Origin: an uncultured Sanguibacteroides sp.
GTDB lineage: Bacteria; Bacteroidota; Bacteroidia; Bacteroidales; Marinifilaceae
Direction: 5' to 3'
Length of the DNA stretch: 64,000 nucleotides
Assembly: GCF_900543425.1 (NCBI RefSeq)
Contig: NZ_UQRQ01000009.1
Coordinates: 62,001-126,000, forward strand
The position numbers were made by a program, and so were the translations under genes. Below are positions 1-10,509 of the stretch, in pieces. Position 1 is the first letter of the stretch. Each line of letters begins with the position of its first letter. The notes below the pieces were generated by a model, which saw only the letters and a program-made list of their open reading frames with translations, was not told where the DNA came from and made no database searches.

Positions 1-624
1 CGAAACTCGTTCCCCGAAGTATTTAACGTACTCTATTAATACCGTGGCGTTTAAGTCCAGAGTAGTTGTCTCCTTGCATTTTATAACAATCCTTGTCGAG
101 AAATCAGGGGCGACAAATACTTTAACAACATCGTATAGATTGTAAAAGAATTCCGAATCGATCTTCGTGTTAGTGCTTACTACAAAGGCCGAGATATTTA
201 AATACATGTTGTTACCGAGAGGTTCGGTAGACAGAATAAACTCTTTTGTGGCCCCGGTATTTTTTGGTAAACTCGAAATTTTTGCGGTCCGTTGAAAAAT
301 TTGGGAATCGATAATCCCGGCCTCGTTCGAGTATCCCAGACGCCCGATTCGTTTTTCTTTAGTAGAAATAACGAGAGGATTCGTTATAGCATCTTGCACC
401 TCGGCGGCGACGAGATTCTTTATCGTCCCTTTTAATTTTTCTGTTTCGTTCGTTACATATTGTTCTAACGCAGGGATTCGATCGTTAACGTTATTTTCAA
501 CGTACGTTTTCCAAACCGACATGGGGACAATATATGTTTTACCGTTTATAACCGCTAAAACCTTTTCTTCTCCTGTTACGGGAGAAGATGATACCGGTAA
601 ATCTGGAATTCTTATTTCTGGCAT
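1..624 (-). CDS. Phage structural protein, 3' end outside window
   Basis: An open frame runs from an ATG at 624 down to base 1 without a stop (208 codons visible), so the C-terminus is missing. The protein begins MPEIRIPDLP and continues with a short segment about a cofactor-free 'VINGKTYIVP' strand and then a mostly beta-type sequence. No family is recognised. Its start overlaps the end of the next upstream gene by 13 bases, and it follows the tail-tip/fibre gene in the late operon, so a tail-fibre, baseplate or adhesin accessory role is an inference from position only. Confidence 0.7.
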   Translation of the reverse strand, partial: MPEIRIPDLPVSSSPVTGEEKVLAVINGKTYIVPMSVWKTYVENNVNDRIPALEQYVTNETEKLKGTIKNLVAAEVQDAITNPLVISTKEKRIGRLGYSNEAGIIDSQIFQRTAKISSLPKNTGATKEFILSTEPLGNNMYLNISAFVVSTNTKIDSEFFYNLYDVVKVFVAPDFSTRIVIKCKETTTLDLNATVLIEYVKYFGERVS

Positions 625-947
625 AAATTATCAATTTTATAAAAAAGACTTTTATTTAACCCGGTTACGCATTTTTGCTCGTCCGCGAAACGTATAACAA
701 CATTCTTTAATGTCGTCGATTCGATGTCAACAAGCTCGATTTCTTTCTCGAAATCTTTTTCCTTGTTATAAAGTTTTCCTTTTTTGTAAATATCTGCCTG
801 TTGTATTTCCAGATTGGAAAATTCGATTTTAGGGAGAAGATTATCTAAAACTTTACGTTCCTGCAATCCAGATTCTCCAACTTCTAAAATTTTTAAGAGA
901 TTAATTCTCTCCATCACGTTCAATTTTAATTTTTCCATGATATTCAT
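612..947 (-). CDS. Small phage tail-region protein, unknown
   Basis: 111 residues, charged and mixed helix/strand, with no recognised motif. The ATG at 947 is used; an internal Met at codon 4 is an alternative. It sits 3 bases after the large tail protein gene and its stop lies inside the start of the following gene, so it belongs to the late tail transcript. A role in tail-tip assembly or as a fibre chaperone is possible but rests on position alone. Confidence 0.6.
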   Translation of the reverse strand: MNIMEKLKLNVMERINLLKILEVGESGLQERKVLDNLLPKIEFSNLEIQQADIYKKGKLYNKEKDFEKEIELVDIESTTLKNVVIRFADEQKCVTGLNKSLFYKIDNLCQK

Positions 948-950
948 TTT

Positions 951-3900
951 TTATTTTTTGTAAAATATTTTTCTATACTGGTTATTACCGACATGTTGTA
1001 TAATTAAAAATGAATCGGCATTTGTTAGTTCATAAGCACTACTTCCAGCATAAACTACCGGGTTACTCGAGTCAAGATTCGAGAAGAAATAAACGTGTCC
1101 TTCTTTTACTCCAGCGTTAGGAACGTAATAGTTTCTTGATCCCGAATCTCCCAATCCAAGTTGAAAATAAACCACGGAAACATCCTTTGGTATTGGCCGA
1201 CTATCATTTATTATCGCAGAATAGCCAAGCGAGAGGATATCCGTTTTAAGCCCCCCGATCGCGCGCATTCCGAAATGTCTACTTTCGTCTATATTAAAGC
1301 AGGATCCCCCGATTCCAACAATGCCAGCCACGTCTGTTGTCCGTCCCGTGAAAAGTGCTTCCCCTATAATTGTTCCGTACACGGGAGAAGTGATACAAGC
1401 ATCTGCAGAAACAACTTGTTCCGGATTGTTTGAAAATATCTTGATACAATTAGGTTTGATACCGCACTCGCTTATTATAGAAGAGGACCCCGCGGGATTC
1501 TTTATTTTTAATATTCCTTCCTGTATTTCGAGGATTCCAATCGTTCCGGAAAGAGCGTCTATGCTCCCCCGAAATGACCCATCCTCGGCAACCATTCTGC
1601 CATCGATATCGACCAAGAATTTTCCGTTATTAATATTGAAAACCTCCCCGACGGTACCAAAAAAATCGACCTGCATTCCGGCTTTATTACGAATTATAGT
1701 GTTCCCGTTTATCTCGATTCGATCGGCATCGAGACGAAGTTTCGAGCCGTTAAGGGTTTCTGCCGAGGCATTAATGGAGGCAATTATATTGTCTTTTTTT
1801 ACAGTTAAATCCAGTTCGGCAGTTGCATTCGTTACTCGTTGCGAAATGGACGATATCGACACCGTGACACTATCCGAGAAAGCATCGTATTCTGTTTTAG
1901 AGACAGTTAATCTTAAGCTTGCTTCAGTATTCGAAACTCGTTGAATTATAGAAGAAATACTTTCAGAAGCGATCTGAGAGAAAGAATTAAAATCTGTTTG
2001 CGAAACGGTAAGGTTTAACACACTCTCGGCATTCGATACCCGCTGTGAGATAGAAGCAACACTCTCGGATATCTTTTTGTTAAAAACATCGTATTCACCC
2101 CTCGAAACAGTTAAATTTACCGCTGCTTCCGCTTCTGTAACCCTCGTGGAAATCTCTACAAGGGAAACACTAATTCCGTCGATCTCGCTTTTAACGTTTT
2201 TGCCATTACGAAGATAAAAGTCCCCGACCAAATAGACATTTTCCCCGTATAAACCGGCCCCGGACATTCTTCCTACAACGGGAGAGATAAGACCGCTTAA
2301 ATCGCCCATTTGCACCCGGATATTTTCGAAAGCGATATCTTTTCCAGTTACATTATCGAGCACCCGGATATACTTGTTAATTCCGTCAGCATAGATTGAT
2401 CCCTGACGTGTCGTGTCGGTCGTGTTACCTTGCCGTGCAAGGGTCATAAATCTTTTGGGGCCGCCCGGAACATTAACGAGCAAGTAATCGCCATTCTCCG
2501 TCACGTATAAATTTCCCTCCGGATCCGCCAAACTAGCTTCCGATTCTCCAGCATAGATCGATCTTAAATACACGTTCCCGGCATCGATACTCTCGACCTC
2601 GAAGAATACCGAATCGAACCCGTTTGCGGTATCGAAATTTCCCCGTAGCACGTCCCCGGCTCGAAAAGGAACTTCGATAATATCCTTTTCTTGTTTAAGC
2701 GTTACCCGGAAAAGATTACCGGAAACAGATTCTACACTATCTATTACCCCGCCTGCCGAGAACCAAAATTCGTCCGACATTATAAGGATTTTATTTTTAA
2801 TAATTTCAGGCGTGTAGAGATATTCCCTAAGGCGTAAACCGGTTAGTTCGCCATAACCATTTTCGAACTTAAATCCAGATCCTAACAACCCGGATGAAAA
2901 GTCTGGAGAAGATATCGATGGCGTGTATAAATCTTCTTTAACCCTTACAATATTAAAACTAACATCATCCCCGGTTCTAAGTGGCTGATCTATATAATCT
3001 GTAAATCTTTTGCCATTCCACAAAACCGAGTCCTCTGCTTTATCAGCGTAACCGGCAGAGATTTTTTTATCAAGAAATTTTAAATATAAATCTTCACGTA
3101 CGAGTTCTGTTTTTTTCCAGTAGTTTGTTAGGTCGATTACCGTCTCTATATTATCAATAGCATACCCTAAAACATACCGAGTTATTGCATCGACGGAAAT
3201 TCGACGCCAAGTATTTTCGAAGGCATACTGAACTGGTAATACAAGATCGTCAGCTATCGCGGCAAGAGGAAACTCGTTCAGCCGGGGGGCTAAAAAAAAA
3301 AGTTCGTCAGCAACGGGGAATTCTAACAGTTCAGGAAGAGGTTCCCGGTTCCGTATAATATTATTATATTTTGTCTCTTTAGCGTACCGGAACTCGAACT
3401 CGTAAGCGTTAAGATTATCCGTTTCAAATTTATTTTCCGATTCTTCTATAAAAATTCTTCGGGCTGAATCCGCCACGTGGAAACGTTGCGGAGAAACAAA
3501 AAAATCACGTAGCCACTCGGCGTAATCTTTAGAAGGCAAAAATCCCGTGTTTTGCATATAGACGCAAGACATATCTATATCGCTATCCGTCGTCTCGTCT
3601 TTTATCGTGCTTAGATTACCTTCCGTTTTTAAAATGGCAGAAAATAACCCGGAAAACAAAACCGTATCAATTCCCCCGACTGAGTTCTGAAATAAATAAA
3701 TTTGCTGATTATCTTGTTTAGGAGACAGCACGTAACGTTGTATATAGCTTAACCGGTTTCCGGCCGGATCTTCCACCCAAACATCGTAGTATAGAACTTG
3801 TTTAGAAAAATAACCATTTACGATACCCCAATTGAGATTAAAGGTGTAAAATTTAGAACCCTCCAGAACAATTGTATGAATATCGGATGTTTTGTCAGAA

Positions 3901-4349
3901 AAATAACCTTTTATCTTTAAATTACCGGACGATTGAGTATAGTAAGACAAAAACTCGGGCAGAGTGGAAGTCAAAAATTTTTGTTGTGGCTGCCATGTCA
4001 AAAAGTTACTCTTAAGAAAAACAGGAGAAGATTCTAAGGCAGAAAATCCCCCCTTTATGACGGTAAAAGTTATTGTTTGTGTATCAACCAGAGCGGAAAA
4101 TGTTTTAACCGCATTCGTTTGCTCATAAGTGACAATATCAAAATTCGGTATGGAAATCTTCAACAATTCATCAATTACCAATTTCACCGGTATTTCTACT
4201 TTTCCGCCAATAGGTTCATAGTTTTCTCTTAAAATCTCGACAGCATCGCACGTTAAAACAAATTCAACGCTTTCAGTTAATCCCGAAAGAATAAAATTTT
4301 TAACGTTTCCAGATAGGCTTAATGATTCCGGCTGCTGTATAATCTCCAT
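951..4349 (-). CDS. Large tail-tip / fibre protein with coiled repeats
   Basis: 1132 residues. The N-terminal two thirds are beta-rich and unlike anything recognised. Around residues 735-855 there are three 34-residue repeats and a partial fourth (pattern RVxNAExxLxLTVSxxxYDxF), followed by a segment reading LRLDADRIEINGNTIIRNKA and a Gly/Asp-rich beta region. That layout (coiled repeats, then 'DADRIEING', then a short receptor-type end) is typical of siphophage tail-tip and central-fibre proteins of the lambda J / prophage tail-lysin kind. It lies downstream of the tape measure and a second tail protein, as expected for a host-recognition component. Exact family and catalytic activity are not established. 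Confidence 0.75.
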   Translation of the reverse strand: MEIIQQPESLSLSGNVKNFILSGLTESVEFVLTCDAVEILRENYEPIGGKVEIPVKLVIDELLKISIPNFDIVTYEQTNAVKTFSALVDTQTITFTVIKGGFSALESSPVFLKSNFLTWQPQQKFLTSTLPEFLSYYTQSSGNLKIKGYFSDKTSDIHTIVLEGSKFYTFNLNWGIVNGYFSKQVLYYDVWVEDPAGNRLSYIQRYVLSPKQDNQQIYLFQNSVGGIDTVLFSGLFSAILKTEGNLSTIKDETTDSDIDMSCVYMQNTGFLPSKDYAEWLRDFFVSPQRFHVADSARRIFIEESENKFETDNLNAYEFEFRYAKETKYNNIIRNREPLPELLEFPVADELFFLAPRLNEFPLAAIADDLVLPVQYAFENTWRRISVDAITRYVLGYAIDNIETVIDLTNYWKKTELVREDLYLKFLDKKISAGYADKAEDSVLWNGKRFTDYIDQPLRTGDDVSFNIVRVKEDLYTPSISSPDFSSGLLGSGFKFENGYGELTGLRLREYLYTPEIIKNKILIMSDEFWFSAGGVIDSVESVSGNLFRVTLKQEKDIIEVPFRAGDVLRGNFDTANGFDSVFFEVESIDAGNVYLRSIYAGESEASLADPEGNLYVTENGDYLLVNVPGGPKRFMTLARQGNTTDTTRQGSIYADGINKYIRVLDNVTGKDIAFENIRVQMGDLSGLISPVVGRMSGAGLYGENVYLVGDFYLRNGKNVKSEIDGISVSLVEISTRVTEAEAAVNLTVSRGEYDVFNKKISESVASISQRVSNAESVLNLTVSQTDFNSFSQIASESISSIIQRVSNTEASLRLTVSKTEYDAFSDSVTVSISSISQRVTNATAELDLTVKKDNIIASINASAETLNGSKLRLDADRIEINGNTIIRNKAGMQVDFFGTVGEVFNINNGKFLVDIDGRMVAEDGSFRGSIDALSGTIGILEIQEGILKIKNPAGSSSIISECGIKPNCIKIFSNNPEQVVSADACITSPVYGTIIGEALFTGRTTDVAGIVGIGGSCFNIDESRHFGMRAIGGLKTDILSLGYSAIINDSRPIPKDVSVVYFQLGLGDSGSRNYYVPNAGVKEGHVYFFSNLDSSNPVVYAGSSAYELTNADSFLIIQHVGNNQYRKIFYKK
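1785..2144 (-). repeat. 34-residue coiled repeats within the tail-tip gene
   Basis: Three consecutive units of exactly 34 codons plus an 18-codon partial unit. Each begins RV(T/S)(E/N)xE and contains LTVS about ten residues later and a [YF][DN]xF motif mid-unit. They probably form a trimeric coiled stalk in the fibre. The unit boundaries were counted directly from the translation. Confidence 0.85.
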
Positions 4350-4401
4350 AGTTCAATTTTTCCGAAAAGTAATAGACGAGTACACGATTATAAAGGACAA
4401 A

Positions 4402-5898
4402 CTATAACGGATAACCACGATACACGAACTCCACGACATTATCTTTGCCGAGTTTTATCTCGACCTCTTTCGTTACATATTTTTGCCCCGATATCACGAC
4501 TGCACGACACAGTAGATCCTTAACGCTTCTTATGTACTCGATTTTCCTTTGTACCTTAATTTCGTGCAAAATCCGACTTTTAACAAGAAAGTTAACTTTG
4601 TCTCTATGTAGCGTCGAAAGACCACGCACCCAAGTTAAATTAATAGGAGTAGATTCATCCCACTCCGGCTCGGGTGACATGTACGGCTCCGTGCTTGCCG
4701 GCAAACCATTTCTTTTATAATAACCTCGATATACCGCGAGACGGAATTCCGAAACAACACTTTTATCAAAAAGCGGGTAGACGTTCACGTTACTATAATT
4801 TATAATCGCGATATTGTTCTGGTTCGCTCCTCGATTAATTCCATCATGAATGGTATTAACAGGAGTAGAAATGCAATCAATTTGTTTAAAATCTCCTTCC
4901 CCCACCTCCCATTCAAGCGAACTTTTAATACTATCGAGTGTCGAATCCGAAATGTCTTTATCTTTAAACCTGTAACCCGTTTTATTATCATCATCGAATT
5001 TTTTATCAACACCATCCTCGACAAGAATAGAAAAAGGTTCGCCTGTTAAGATGCTATTAAAATTCTCTATCGATATCTCTTTCCGGTTTACATCTACCCA
5101 GAAGACGAGATTAAACTTTTTTTCAATATCGGCGAAAAAGTCCTTCACGGAAATGTAAGGTAAACAATGTCTAAAATTAAACAGTCTGGGTTTCGGGTTC
5201 ATGCCTGATCTGTTTACTATAAGTATATCTTGAAAACCTTCTATATAATTTAAACAATTCTTTCCAACACGATAACCGAACCACTTTATTAGTTCTTCTA
5301 TAACAAATTTTAGTCGCATAAACGGGAGATACACGCATGTTTTACCATCAAGTACAAAGGAAAATTGTTTTGTATTTATATTATATGGATTAAATACCTT
5401 CTGAAATAAAGCCTCGGCAGGCGGCAATAACGTCGTTTCAGTAAAGTTTTCATCAAAAAGCGGGCAGGTAACGTAATTTTTCTCTCCCTGCAGGGATCTG
5501 TTCATAGCCATTACCGCCTCGGTCTCGTTCGCGAAATCCTCGGAACCTATATTACAATCACGGACCATTATGTTAGTCGCTTTTCGCCAAAACGACATCT
5601 TAGCGGTACTGATATACAATTCGACCTCCTTCGATGTTATATCTGTTATTGTTGCGAATCCTCTAAGAAGCTCGTAAGGACCGAATAACACGACAGAGGG
5701 GAACTCGGGATTAAAAGAATTCTGCACGATCCGATCAATATCCCCGAATATATTTCTATTTACCTTTAACGGGATCGTGAACGGGTACGTTACATCATCG
5801 TTTTTATCTTCCAATAAGCTATTTTGGAATTTTAAAACCAATTCTACATCGAGAGGCAACGCAACATCCAAACCCGAAATGACAACACGCAAATTCAT
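4402..5898 (-). CDS. Phage tail protein after the tape measure (distal-tail-like)
   Basis: 498 residues, predicted mainly beta, with no motif recognised beyond the context. The start codon overlaps the tape-measure stop as ATGA, a typical translational coupling. Sitting directly between tape measure and tail-tip protein is the place of distal tail (Dit) or baseplate hub proteins in siphophages, and the size fits a fused Dit-type protein. The role is inferred from gene order, not from a domain match. Confidence 0.65.
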   Translation of the reverse strand: MNLRVVISGLDVALPLDVELVLKFQNSLLEDKNDDVTYPFTIPLKVNRNIFGDIDRIVQNSFNPEFPSVVLFGPYELLRGFATITDITSKEVELYISTAKMSFWRKATNIMVRDCNIGSEDFANETEAVMAMNRSLQGEKNYVTCPLFDENFTETTLLPPAEALFQKVFNPYNINTKQFSFVLDGKTCVYLPFMRLKFVIEELIKWFGYRVGKNCLNYIEGFQDILIVNRSGMNPKPRLFNFRHCLPYISVKDFFADIEKKFNLVFWVDVNRKEISIENFNSILTGEPFSILVEDGVDKKFDDDNKTGYRFKDKDISDSTLDSIKSSLEWEVGEGDFKQIDCISTPVNTIHDGINRGANQNNIAIINYSNVNVYPLFDKSVVSEFRLAVYRGYYKRNGLPASTEPYMSPEPEWDESTPINLTWVRGLSTLHRDKVNFLVKSRILHEIKVQRKIEYIRSVKDLLCRAVVISGQKYVTKEVEIKLGKDNVVEFVYRGYPL

Positions 5899-8800
5899 CT
5901 TCCTATACTTGTATTTTTATCGTACATATTCGATTTATCTAACTTTTCTTTAAATCCCCCGGACCCATACCATTTAAAAACGATCTCTTTGTTCGCGAGA
6001 ATTTTCATCATCCGGATATTCTCTTGAAGAAGTTGTCTAATCTCCGGATCCGAACCGACCACCATGATATCAGAAGAAACCGAAGACGTTGCTGTCGGAT
6101 ATTTCCCATCATCATATTGCGGGACCCGGCCGTGAGATATATCCATAATACTCTTGTATATCAGCGGGTAATCAAAAATAAGTTTTCGTGTTGTGGCTCC
6201 ATCCACCACCATTTCCGGTTCCTTTTCCGAAAACAATCCTAATGTCGCTTTCTCGTACACCCCGGTTTTCAAATTGTCCCCGGCATATTCTGCCTGGTAC
6301 AACCTCCCATCATCATCACCGACAACCGGGTATTTACCTTTCGCATACTGTGCTGCCTGAATTGTCGCAATCTGAACCGCACCCATTGCAGCAACCAAAG
6401 CGGCCATAATAGGACCGACAATCGGACCTAACTCCCACGCTTTTGCAATACCAACTGCCGTACTTAAAATTGTAGAAAAAAGTGCTTGTTTCCTCTCCCT
6501 TTCTGCCTGCTTTTGTTGTAATTCCTCCCTCTTGGTATCTAAATCCGCATCCAACTGAGACACTCGAGCATTGTATTGTTCCTGTGAAATCTGTCCCGAA
6601 TCCAACTGGGCATTAAGAGCAGCCTTTTCTTTTTTTGTTTTCGTCTCGTATTGTTTCAGTTCCTTCTTTCCCTGCTCATTCCGGAGTTTATTGTAAGTGT
6701 CCCAAGCATTAGAAAGAGCATTTGCGGCAAACTCCAAATCATTTATTCCTATCTTGCCTTTTTCTAAGTTAGAAAAAAACTCTTCCCATTTACTTGAAGT
6801 CATACCAAGCAAATCAAAATCCGTTCGCCCCGAAGCCGTCAAGTCTTTAACCTCGACACCCATTTCTGCCAAAGTAGCTTTCAGCGTATCTATACGTCTT
6901 TGAAGCTGCAATTTCTCTTCATCGGTAAGTATTTTTTTACCAAGATCAAATTCTTTTTCTCCTAAATCAACAAAAATACCGGACACGAGGTCCATCATCT
7001 CATTCACCTGACTTTCAGTTAGAGCAATCGCTTCAAGTTGATACCGTTTTTGCAACTCTTTTCTTTGAAATAAGGTTCCGGAAAAATTCGACAGTTCCTC
7101 GTTTTGCTGCACCTTCAACTGTGCCATCTCGATCGAATGTGCTGTCTCAAGATTCTTTATTTTGATATTAACCTCCTTCATGTAATCATCAGATCGCTTC
7201 TTTCGTGTATCCTTGTCGATTTTTTTCAAATTTTCCTGATGTTCCTTCTCCATGATCTCAAGAGCCTTCAACTCCTTATCGGTTAGTTTTTCCCTATTCT
7301 TCCCGTATATCCCGGCCTGACGTAACCGGTTATTGAAAGCTTTATTCTCTTTAAACACGGCAGATTCAGCGGAAGCAAGTACCGTATCCACGTATTCTTT
7401 TTGAGTACTCGTTTCTACTTTTTTCTGTTTTGTCGCAATCTCTACCATTTTATCTGCAATCTGTCCCCGAAGTTTTACCCGATCTGCTTCCGTTTGAGCC
7501 TCGTTTGCCAACCGGTAGCGAAGATGCTCCAACTCTAATTTATCAAGCTGCTCCTCGTATGCTTTTTTATCAATCAACTGCTTCGCATATTTTTCTTTCA
7601 GCAACACAATCTCTTCATCAAGATTCCGAGGCTTTACTTCTTTAGTATTTCCACCGCCTTTCCCACCACTTTTATCAACAGGGGAAGTAAAAAGTTCTTT
7701 TATTCGAGCCATCTCCTGCTCGTAAATTTTTCTAGCGTCCCGAATCTCCTTTATACCATCCTCTAACCCGGCAGTTTTAATCACAAGTTTCATATGCTCA
7801 GAAAATTCGCCACCACTATCCAATTGTTTACGTAATTCTTCAAAAGCCCCCTCCGGATTCAAGTATCTAGCCTGATGCGATAAAGCCCTTTTAATCTTCT
7901 CAAGATTTTTCAATTCTGTATCAATAAGAGATTCCACTGCTTTTTCCCTCGCTTGAGACAAAGCCTTATCCATTGCCGCATCCTTTATCGACTTCGACAA
8001 TGCCCTATAAGCTTTCTCTGCATCATCCAATGTACTTATTTCTAAATTCAGATTTTCCAGATATCCCCCGTATTTATCCGTTATTTCCCTCCGGGCACGT
8101 TCCCACTCTTTTGTTCCCTCTTTCGCATTCTGGAGATTTCCAAACAAATCATCCAGCGTCCTCTGTTCCATTGCAACTTCCTTGTTAAACTCCTTCTCTA
8201 TAGCGATAATCCTCTCCATAGACTTTTGCCACTCCGTCTTTCTCTTCACTAAAGTAGCAATAGCGAATCCCAAAGCCACGATTCCGGCAATAAGTAAAGC
8301 ATAAGGATTCGTCCCAATTACCCGGTTAAAGGCTTTCCAGGCTATCATTGCCCTTTGTACTTTCCCGATAAGTAACGCCTGTGCCGCAATGAGCAAATAC
8401 GTTGCAGCTGTCTTTGCTTTCGTCCAAAAAACGGATAACTCATCAAGAATAATCTTCGCCGATATCGCCGTACCCTCCGCCTTCGTCCACTTTACAGACA
8501 ACTTTTGAACCGCTAAATAAGAAAGATAAATCACAGTTAATTTCACAAGCGTTGAGCCATATTTCGAGAAGAACGACAACAAGGCTCCCAACACTTTCAC
8601 CAAAATACTCATCGCATTCATCCCGCTAATCATCAACGGTTGCAATTTCTCTCCAAGGAGTTTTATTCTCTCGTTCAACTGATTCTTCGCTTTCTCTCTT
8701 ATCGCTGCCAGGTTATTATTTTTAATATTAAACTCTTCAGTCAACGATATCCCTTCAACAAAAGACTTATTAGCCAATGCTTGTTGCTCCCGGAGTAATT

Positions 8801-10133
8801 TCGTATTATTCGCCAACGCTCCCATGACCGACACAGCCCTCACGTTGTCCATCCCGATATTACCCATGTTTGCGACCAACTTCTGCATCTCCGAATTGTT
8901 ACCTTTCAGGCCATCAAACAAACGTATCAGAGCCTCATTCGCATCCATTTTCATCAAATTGGAAAAATCCGTCACGGACATACCGGCTACTTTCGCATAC
9001 TCTGCCGTGTTCTTAAACATCCCGGATACTAACTTCGAGAAAACGGTACTGCTCACCTCCGCAGTCTGTCCCAACTGATCCAACGTCGCAGCTAATCCCA
9101 TTACCTGATCTACCGATATCCCGATTGACGGGGCAACTCCCGCTACTCGTTTCGTGAACTCGACAAGGTATCCCTCGTTCGCCGTACTCGCCGCCCCTAA
9201 CTCGTTTATCACGCTACCAACCTTCAACAATGCCTGCTCTATACCGAAATCATCTTTCAATTTAAAAATATCCACAAGTTTACCCACCTGCCGGATAGAT
9301 TCCTCCACGTCACCACCGAGATCCTCTTTCAATGCGATATTAATTTTATCGGCAGCCCTCACGAATCCTTCAAGGTTCTCCTTACCTTCAATTCCCAACT
9401 TTCCCCCAATCCGGGCAAGCCCCATTAACTCCTCCTGACTCGATCTCGTGTCAATCTTCCGGAGAGCATCATTCAACTGCAACACCCCCGTTTCCGTCAA
9501 ACCGGTTGTTTTTCGCACATCTGCCAATACATCGGTAAACTCTACGTACTTGTTTATCGCACTTTTTATTCCCAGAAACACACCGGTCAGAGAAGCCAAA
9601 CCGGATACCACGAAATTCCAATATTTATTTATACCATCAGCCATCCGGCATAGAATGCTTTGCGTACTCTTCCCCTGCCGAGTCACTTCTGCCAATCGCT
9701 TCTGCACTTTCACGAGTTGGGCATCAAAATTTTTCCACTGCTCCGTTCCGGGACCGGCAGTATTCCTCAATCTTGTCAAACGGGTTATCTCCCTCCTCAA
9801 ATCGGTTACACTCATTTTCGTTATATCCATTCCCTTCCGGATATTTTCCATACGTTGCTTTGCCGTATCGATCGCCCTCGAATTACTATCAAATGAATTT
9901 TGCAACTGATTTAATTCCACTCGCAAATCCTTATACTCGACACTATTACCCTTGCCAGCACGTTGCAAATCATCCATCTTCTGCTTTACACTCGCCATTT
10001 TATTAGCCAATCCCTCGTTGGCAACGTTTAAATCCTTTATTGAACGTTCCAGTTTCAGCAGTTCCGATTTACCCTTATCACCGTTGATAATAATATTGAG
10101 GACCATATCCTCGTCCACGATCCTTTTAGCCAT
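5895..10133 (-). CDS. Phage tail tape measure protein (TP901 type)
   Basis: 1412 residues, the longest gene of the window. Residues about 1-110 form a coiled coil (Leu/Lys/Gln heptads). Residues about 195-430 carry the TP901-like tape measure core, with 'TGLTE', an 'ARIGGKLGIEG' stretch and 'VGSVINELGAAS'. Several hydrophobic segments follow (about 510-690), then long charged coiled coils, and near residues 1225-1280 a further Gly/Ala-rich hydrophobic segment. The protein sets tail length and leaves the tail during DNA injection. Its start overlaps the preceding small gene by 8 bases. A long-tailed virion is therefore expected (siphovirus-like, since no sheath gene is seen). Confidence 0.92.
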   Translation of the reverse strand: MAKRIVDEDMVLNIIINGDKGKSELLKLERSIKDLNVANEGLANKMASVKQKMDDLQRAGKGNSVEYKDLRVELNQLQNSFDSNSRAIDTAKQRMENIRKGMDITKMSVTDLRREITRLTRLRNTAGPGTEQWKNFDAQLVKVQKRLAEVTRQGKSTQSILCRMADGINKYWNFVVSGLASLTGVFLGIKSAINKYVEFTDVLADVRKTTGLTETGVLQLNDALRKIDTRSSQEELMGLARIGGKLGIEGKENLEGFVRAADKINIALKEDLGGDVEESIRQVGKLVDIFKLKDDFGIEQALLKVGSVINELGAASTANEGYLVEFTKRVAGVAPSIGISVDQVMGLAATLDQLGQTAEVSSTVFSKLVSGMFKNTAEYAKVAGMSVTDFSNLMKMDANEALIRLFDGLKGNNSEMQKLVANMGNIGMDNVRAVSVMGALANNTKLLREQQALANKSFVEGISLTEEFNIKNNNLAAIREKAKNQLNERIKLLGEKLQPLMISGMNAMSILVKVLGALLSFFSKYGSTLVKLTVIYLSYLAVQKLSVKWTKAEGTAISAKIILDELSVFWTKAKTAATYLLIAAQALLIGKVQRAMIAWKAFNRVIGTNPYALLIAGIVALGFAIATLVKRKTEWQKSMERIIAIEKEFNKEVAMEQRTLDDLFGNLQNAKEGTKEWERARREITDKYGGYLENLNLEISTLDDAEKAYRALSKSIKDAAMDKALSQAREKAVESLIDTELKNLEKIKRALSHQARYLNPEGAFEELRKQLDSGGEFSEHMKLVIKTAGLEDGIKEIRDARKIYEQEMARIKELFTSPVDKSGGKGGGNTKEVKPRNLDEEIVLLKEKYAKQLIDKKAYEEQLDKLELEHLRYRLANEAQTEADRVKLRGQIADKMVEIATKQKKVETSTQKEYVDTVLASAESAVFKENKAFNNRLRQAGIYGKNREKLTDKELKALEIMEKEHQENLKKIDKDTRKKRSDDYMKEVNIKIKNLETAHSIEMAQLKVQQNEELSNFSGTLFQRKELQKRYQLEAIALTESQVNEMMDLVSGIFVDLGEKEFDLGKKILTDEEKLQLQRRIDTLKATLAEMGVEVKDLTASGRTDFDLLGMTSSKWEEFFSNLEKGKIGINDLEFAANALSNAWDTYNKLRNEQGKKELKQYETKTKKEKAALNAQLDSGQISQEQYNARVSQLDADLDTKREELQQKQAERERKQALFSTILSTAVGIAKAWELGPIVGPIMAALVAAMGAVQIATIQAAQYAKGKYPVVGDDDGRLYQAEYAGDNLKTGVYEKATLGLFSEKEPEMVVDGATTRKLIFDYPLIYKSIMDISHGRVPQYDDGKYPTATSSVSSDIMVVGSDPEIRQLLQENIRMMKILANKEIVFKWYGSGGFKEKLDKSNMYDKNTSIGR

Positions 10134-10509
10134 GTCCTTCCGTATTTAATTCGTTCCTAATGCCCTCCCTTAATTCATCGGTAAGGTCATTCATTAGCCT
10201 CATGGCAATCGCATGATAAGTCCCGTAAGTAAAACGATTGTGAATATTGTACCCTTTTCTTGTTCTATCTTCCCCTCGTTTATTCTTGACCTTGCGTTTC
10301 ATATCAAGGAATCGTTCATAGTCAACATGTTTAAATGTCAACTCCCCATCCATGGTATCTCCATCCCGCACGGAAATACCCCGGCTATTACGCAGAACTC
10401 CCTCCCGGAACGTCAAACGCTTGTACAAGATCGTTCCTTGGTTCCGGATCAGTCGCTCTCCTTCCTCATGAAGAACCTTACCGACAAATTTCTTTTTAAT
10501 TAAATCCAT
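10126..10509 (-). CDS. Small phage morphogenesis protein upstream of tape measure
   Basis: 127 residues, basic, with no recognised motif. It overlaps the tape measure start by 8 bases and follows a terminator-like hairpin, so it begins a new transcriptional or translational unit. The position suggests a tail-completion or minor virion protein. Its ATG lies inside an inverted repeat (10506-10527). Confidence 0.65.
   Translation of the reverse strand: MDLIKKKFVGKVLHEEGERLIRNQGTILYKRLTFREGVLRNSRGISVRDGDTMDGELTFKHVDYERFLDMKRKVKNKRGEDRTRKGYNIHNRFTYGTYHAIAMRLMNDLTDELREGIRNELNTEGHG

Noticed and set aside
1321..1944. 207-codon plus-strand frame opposite the tail-tip gene
   Set aside because: It is antisense to a clear coding region with repeats and has no promoter or family resemblance.
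9448..9909. 153-codon plus-strand frame opposite the tape measure
   Set aside because: Shadow of the tape measure gene, with Ser/Phe/Pro-rich composition typical of antisense frames.
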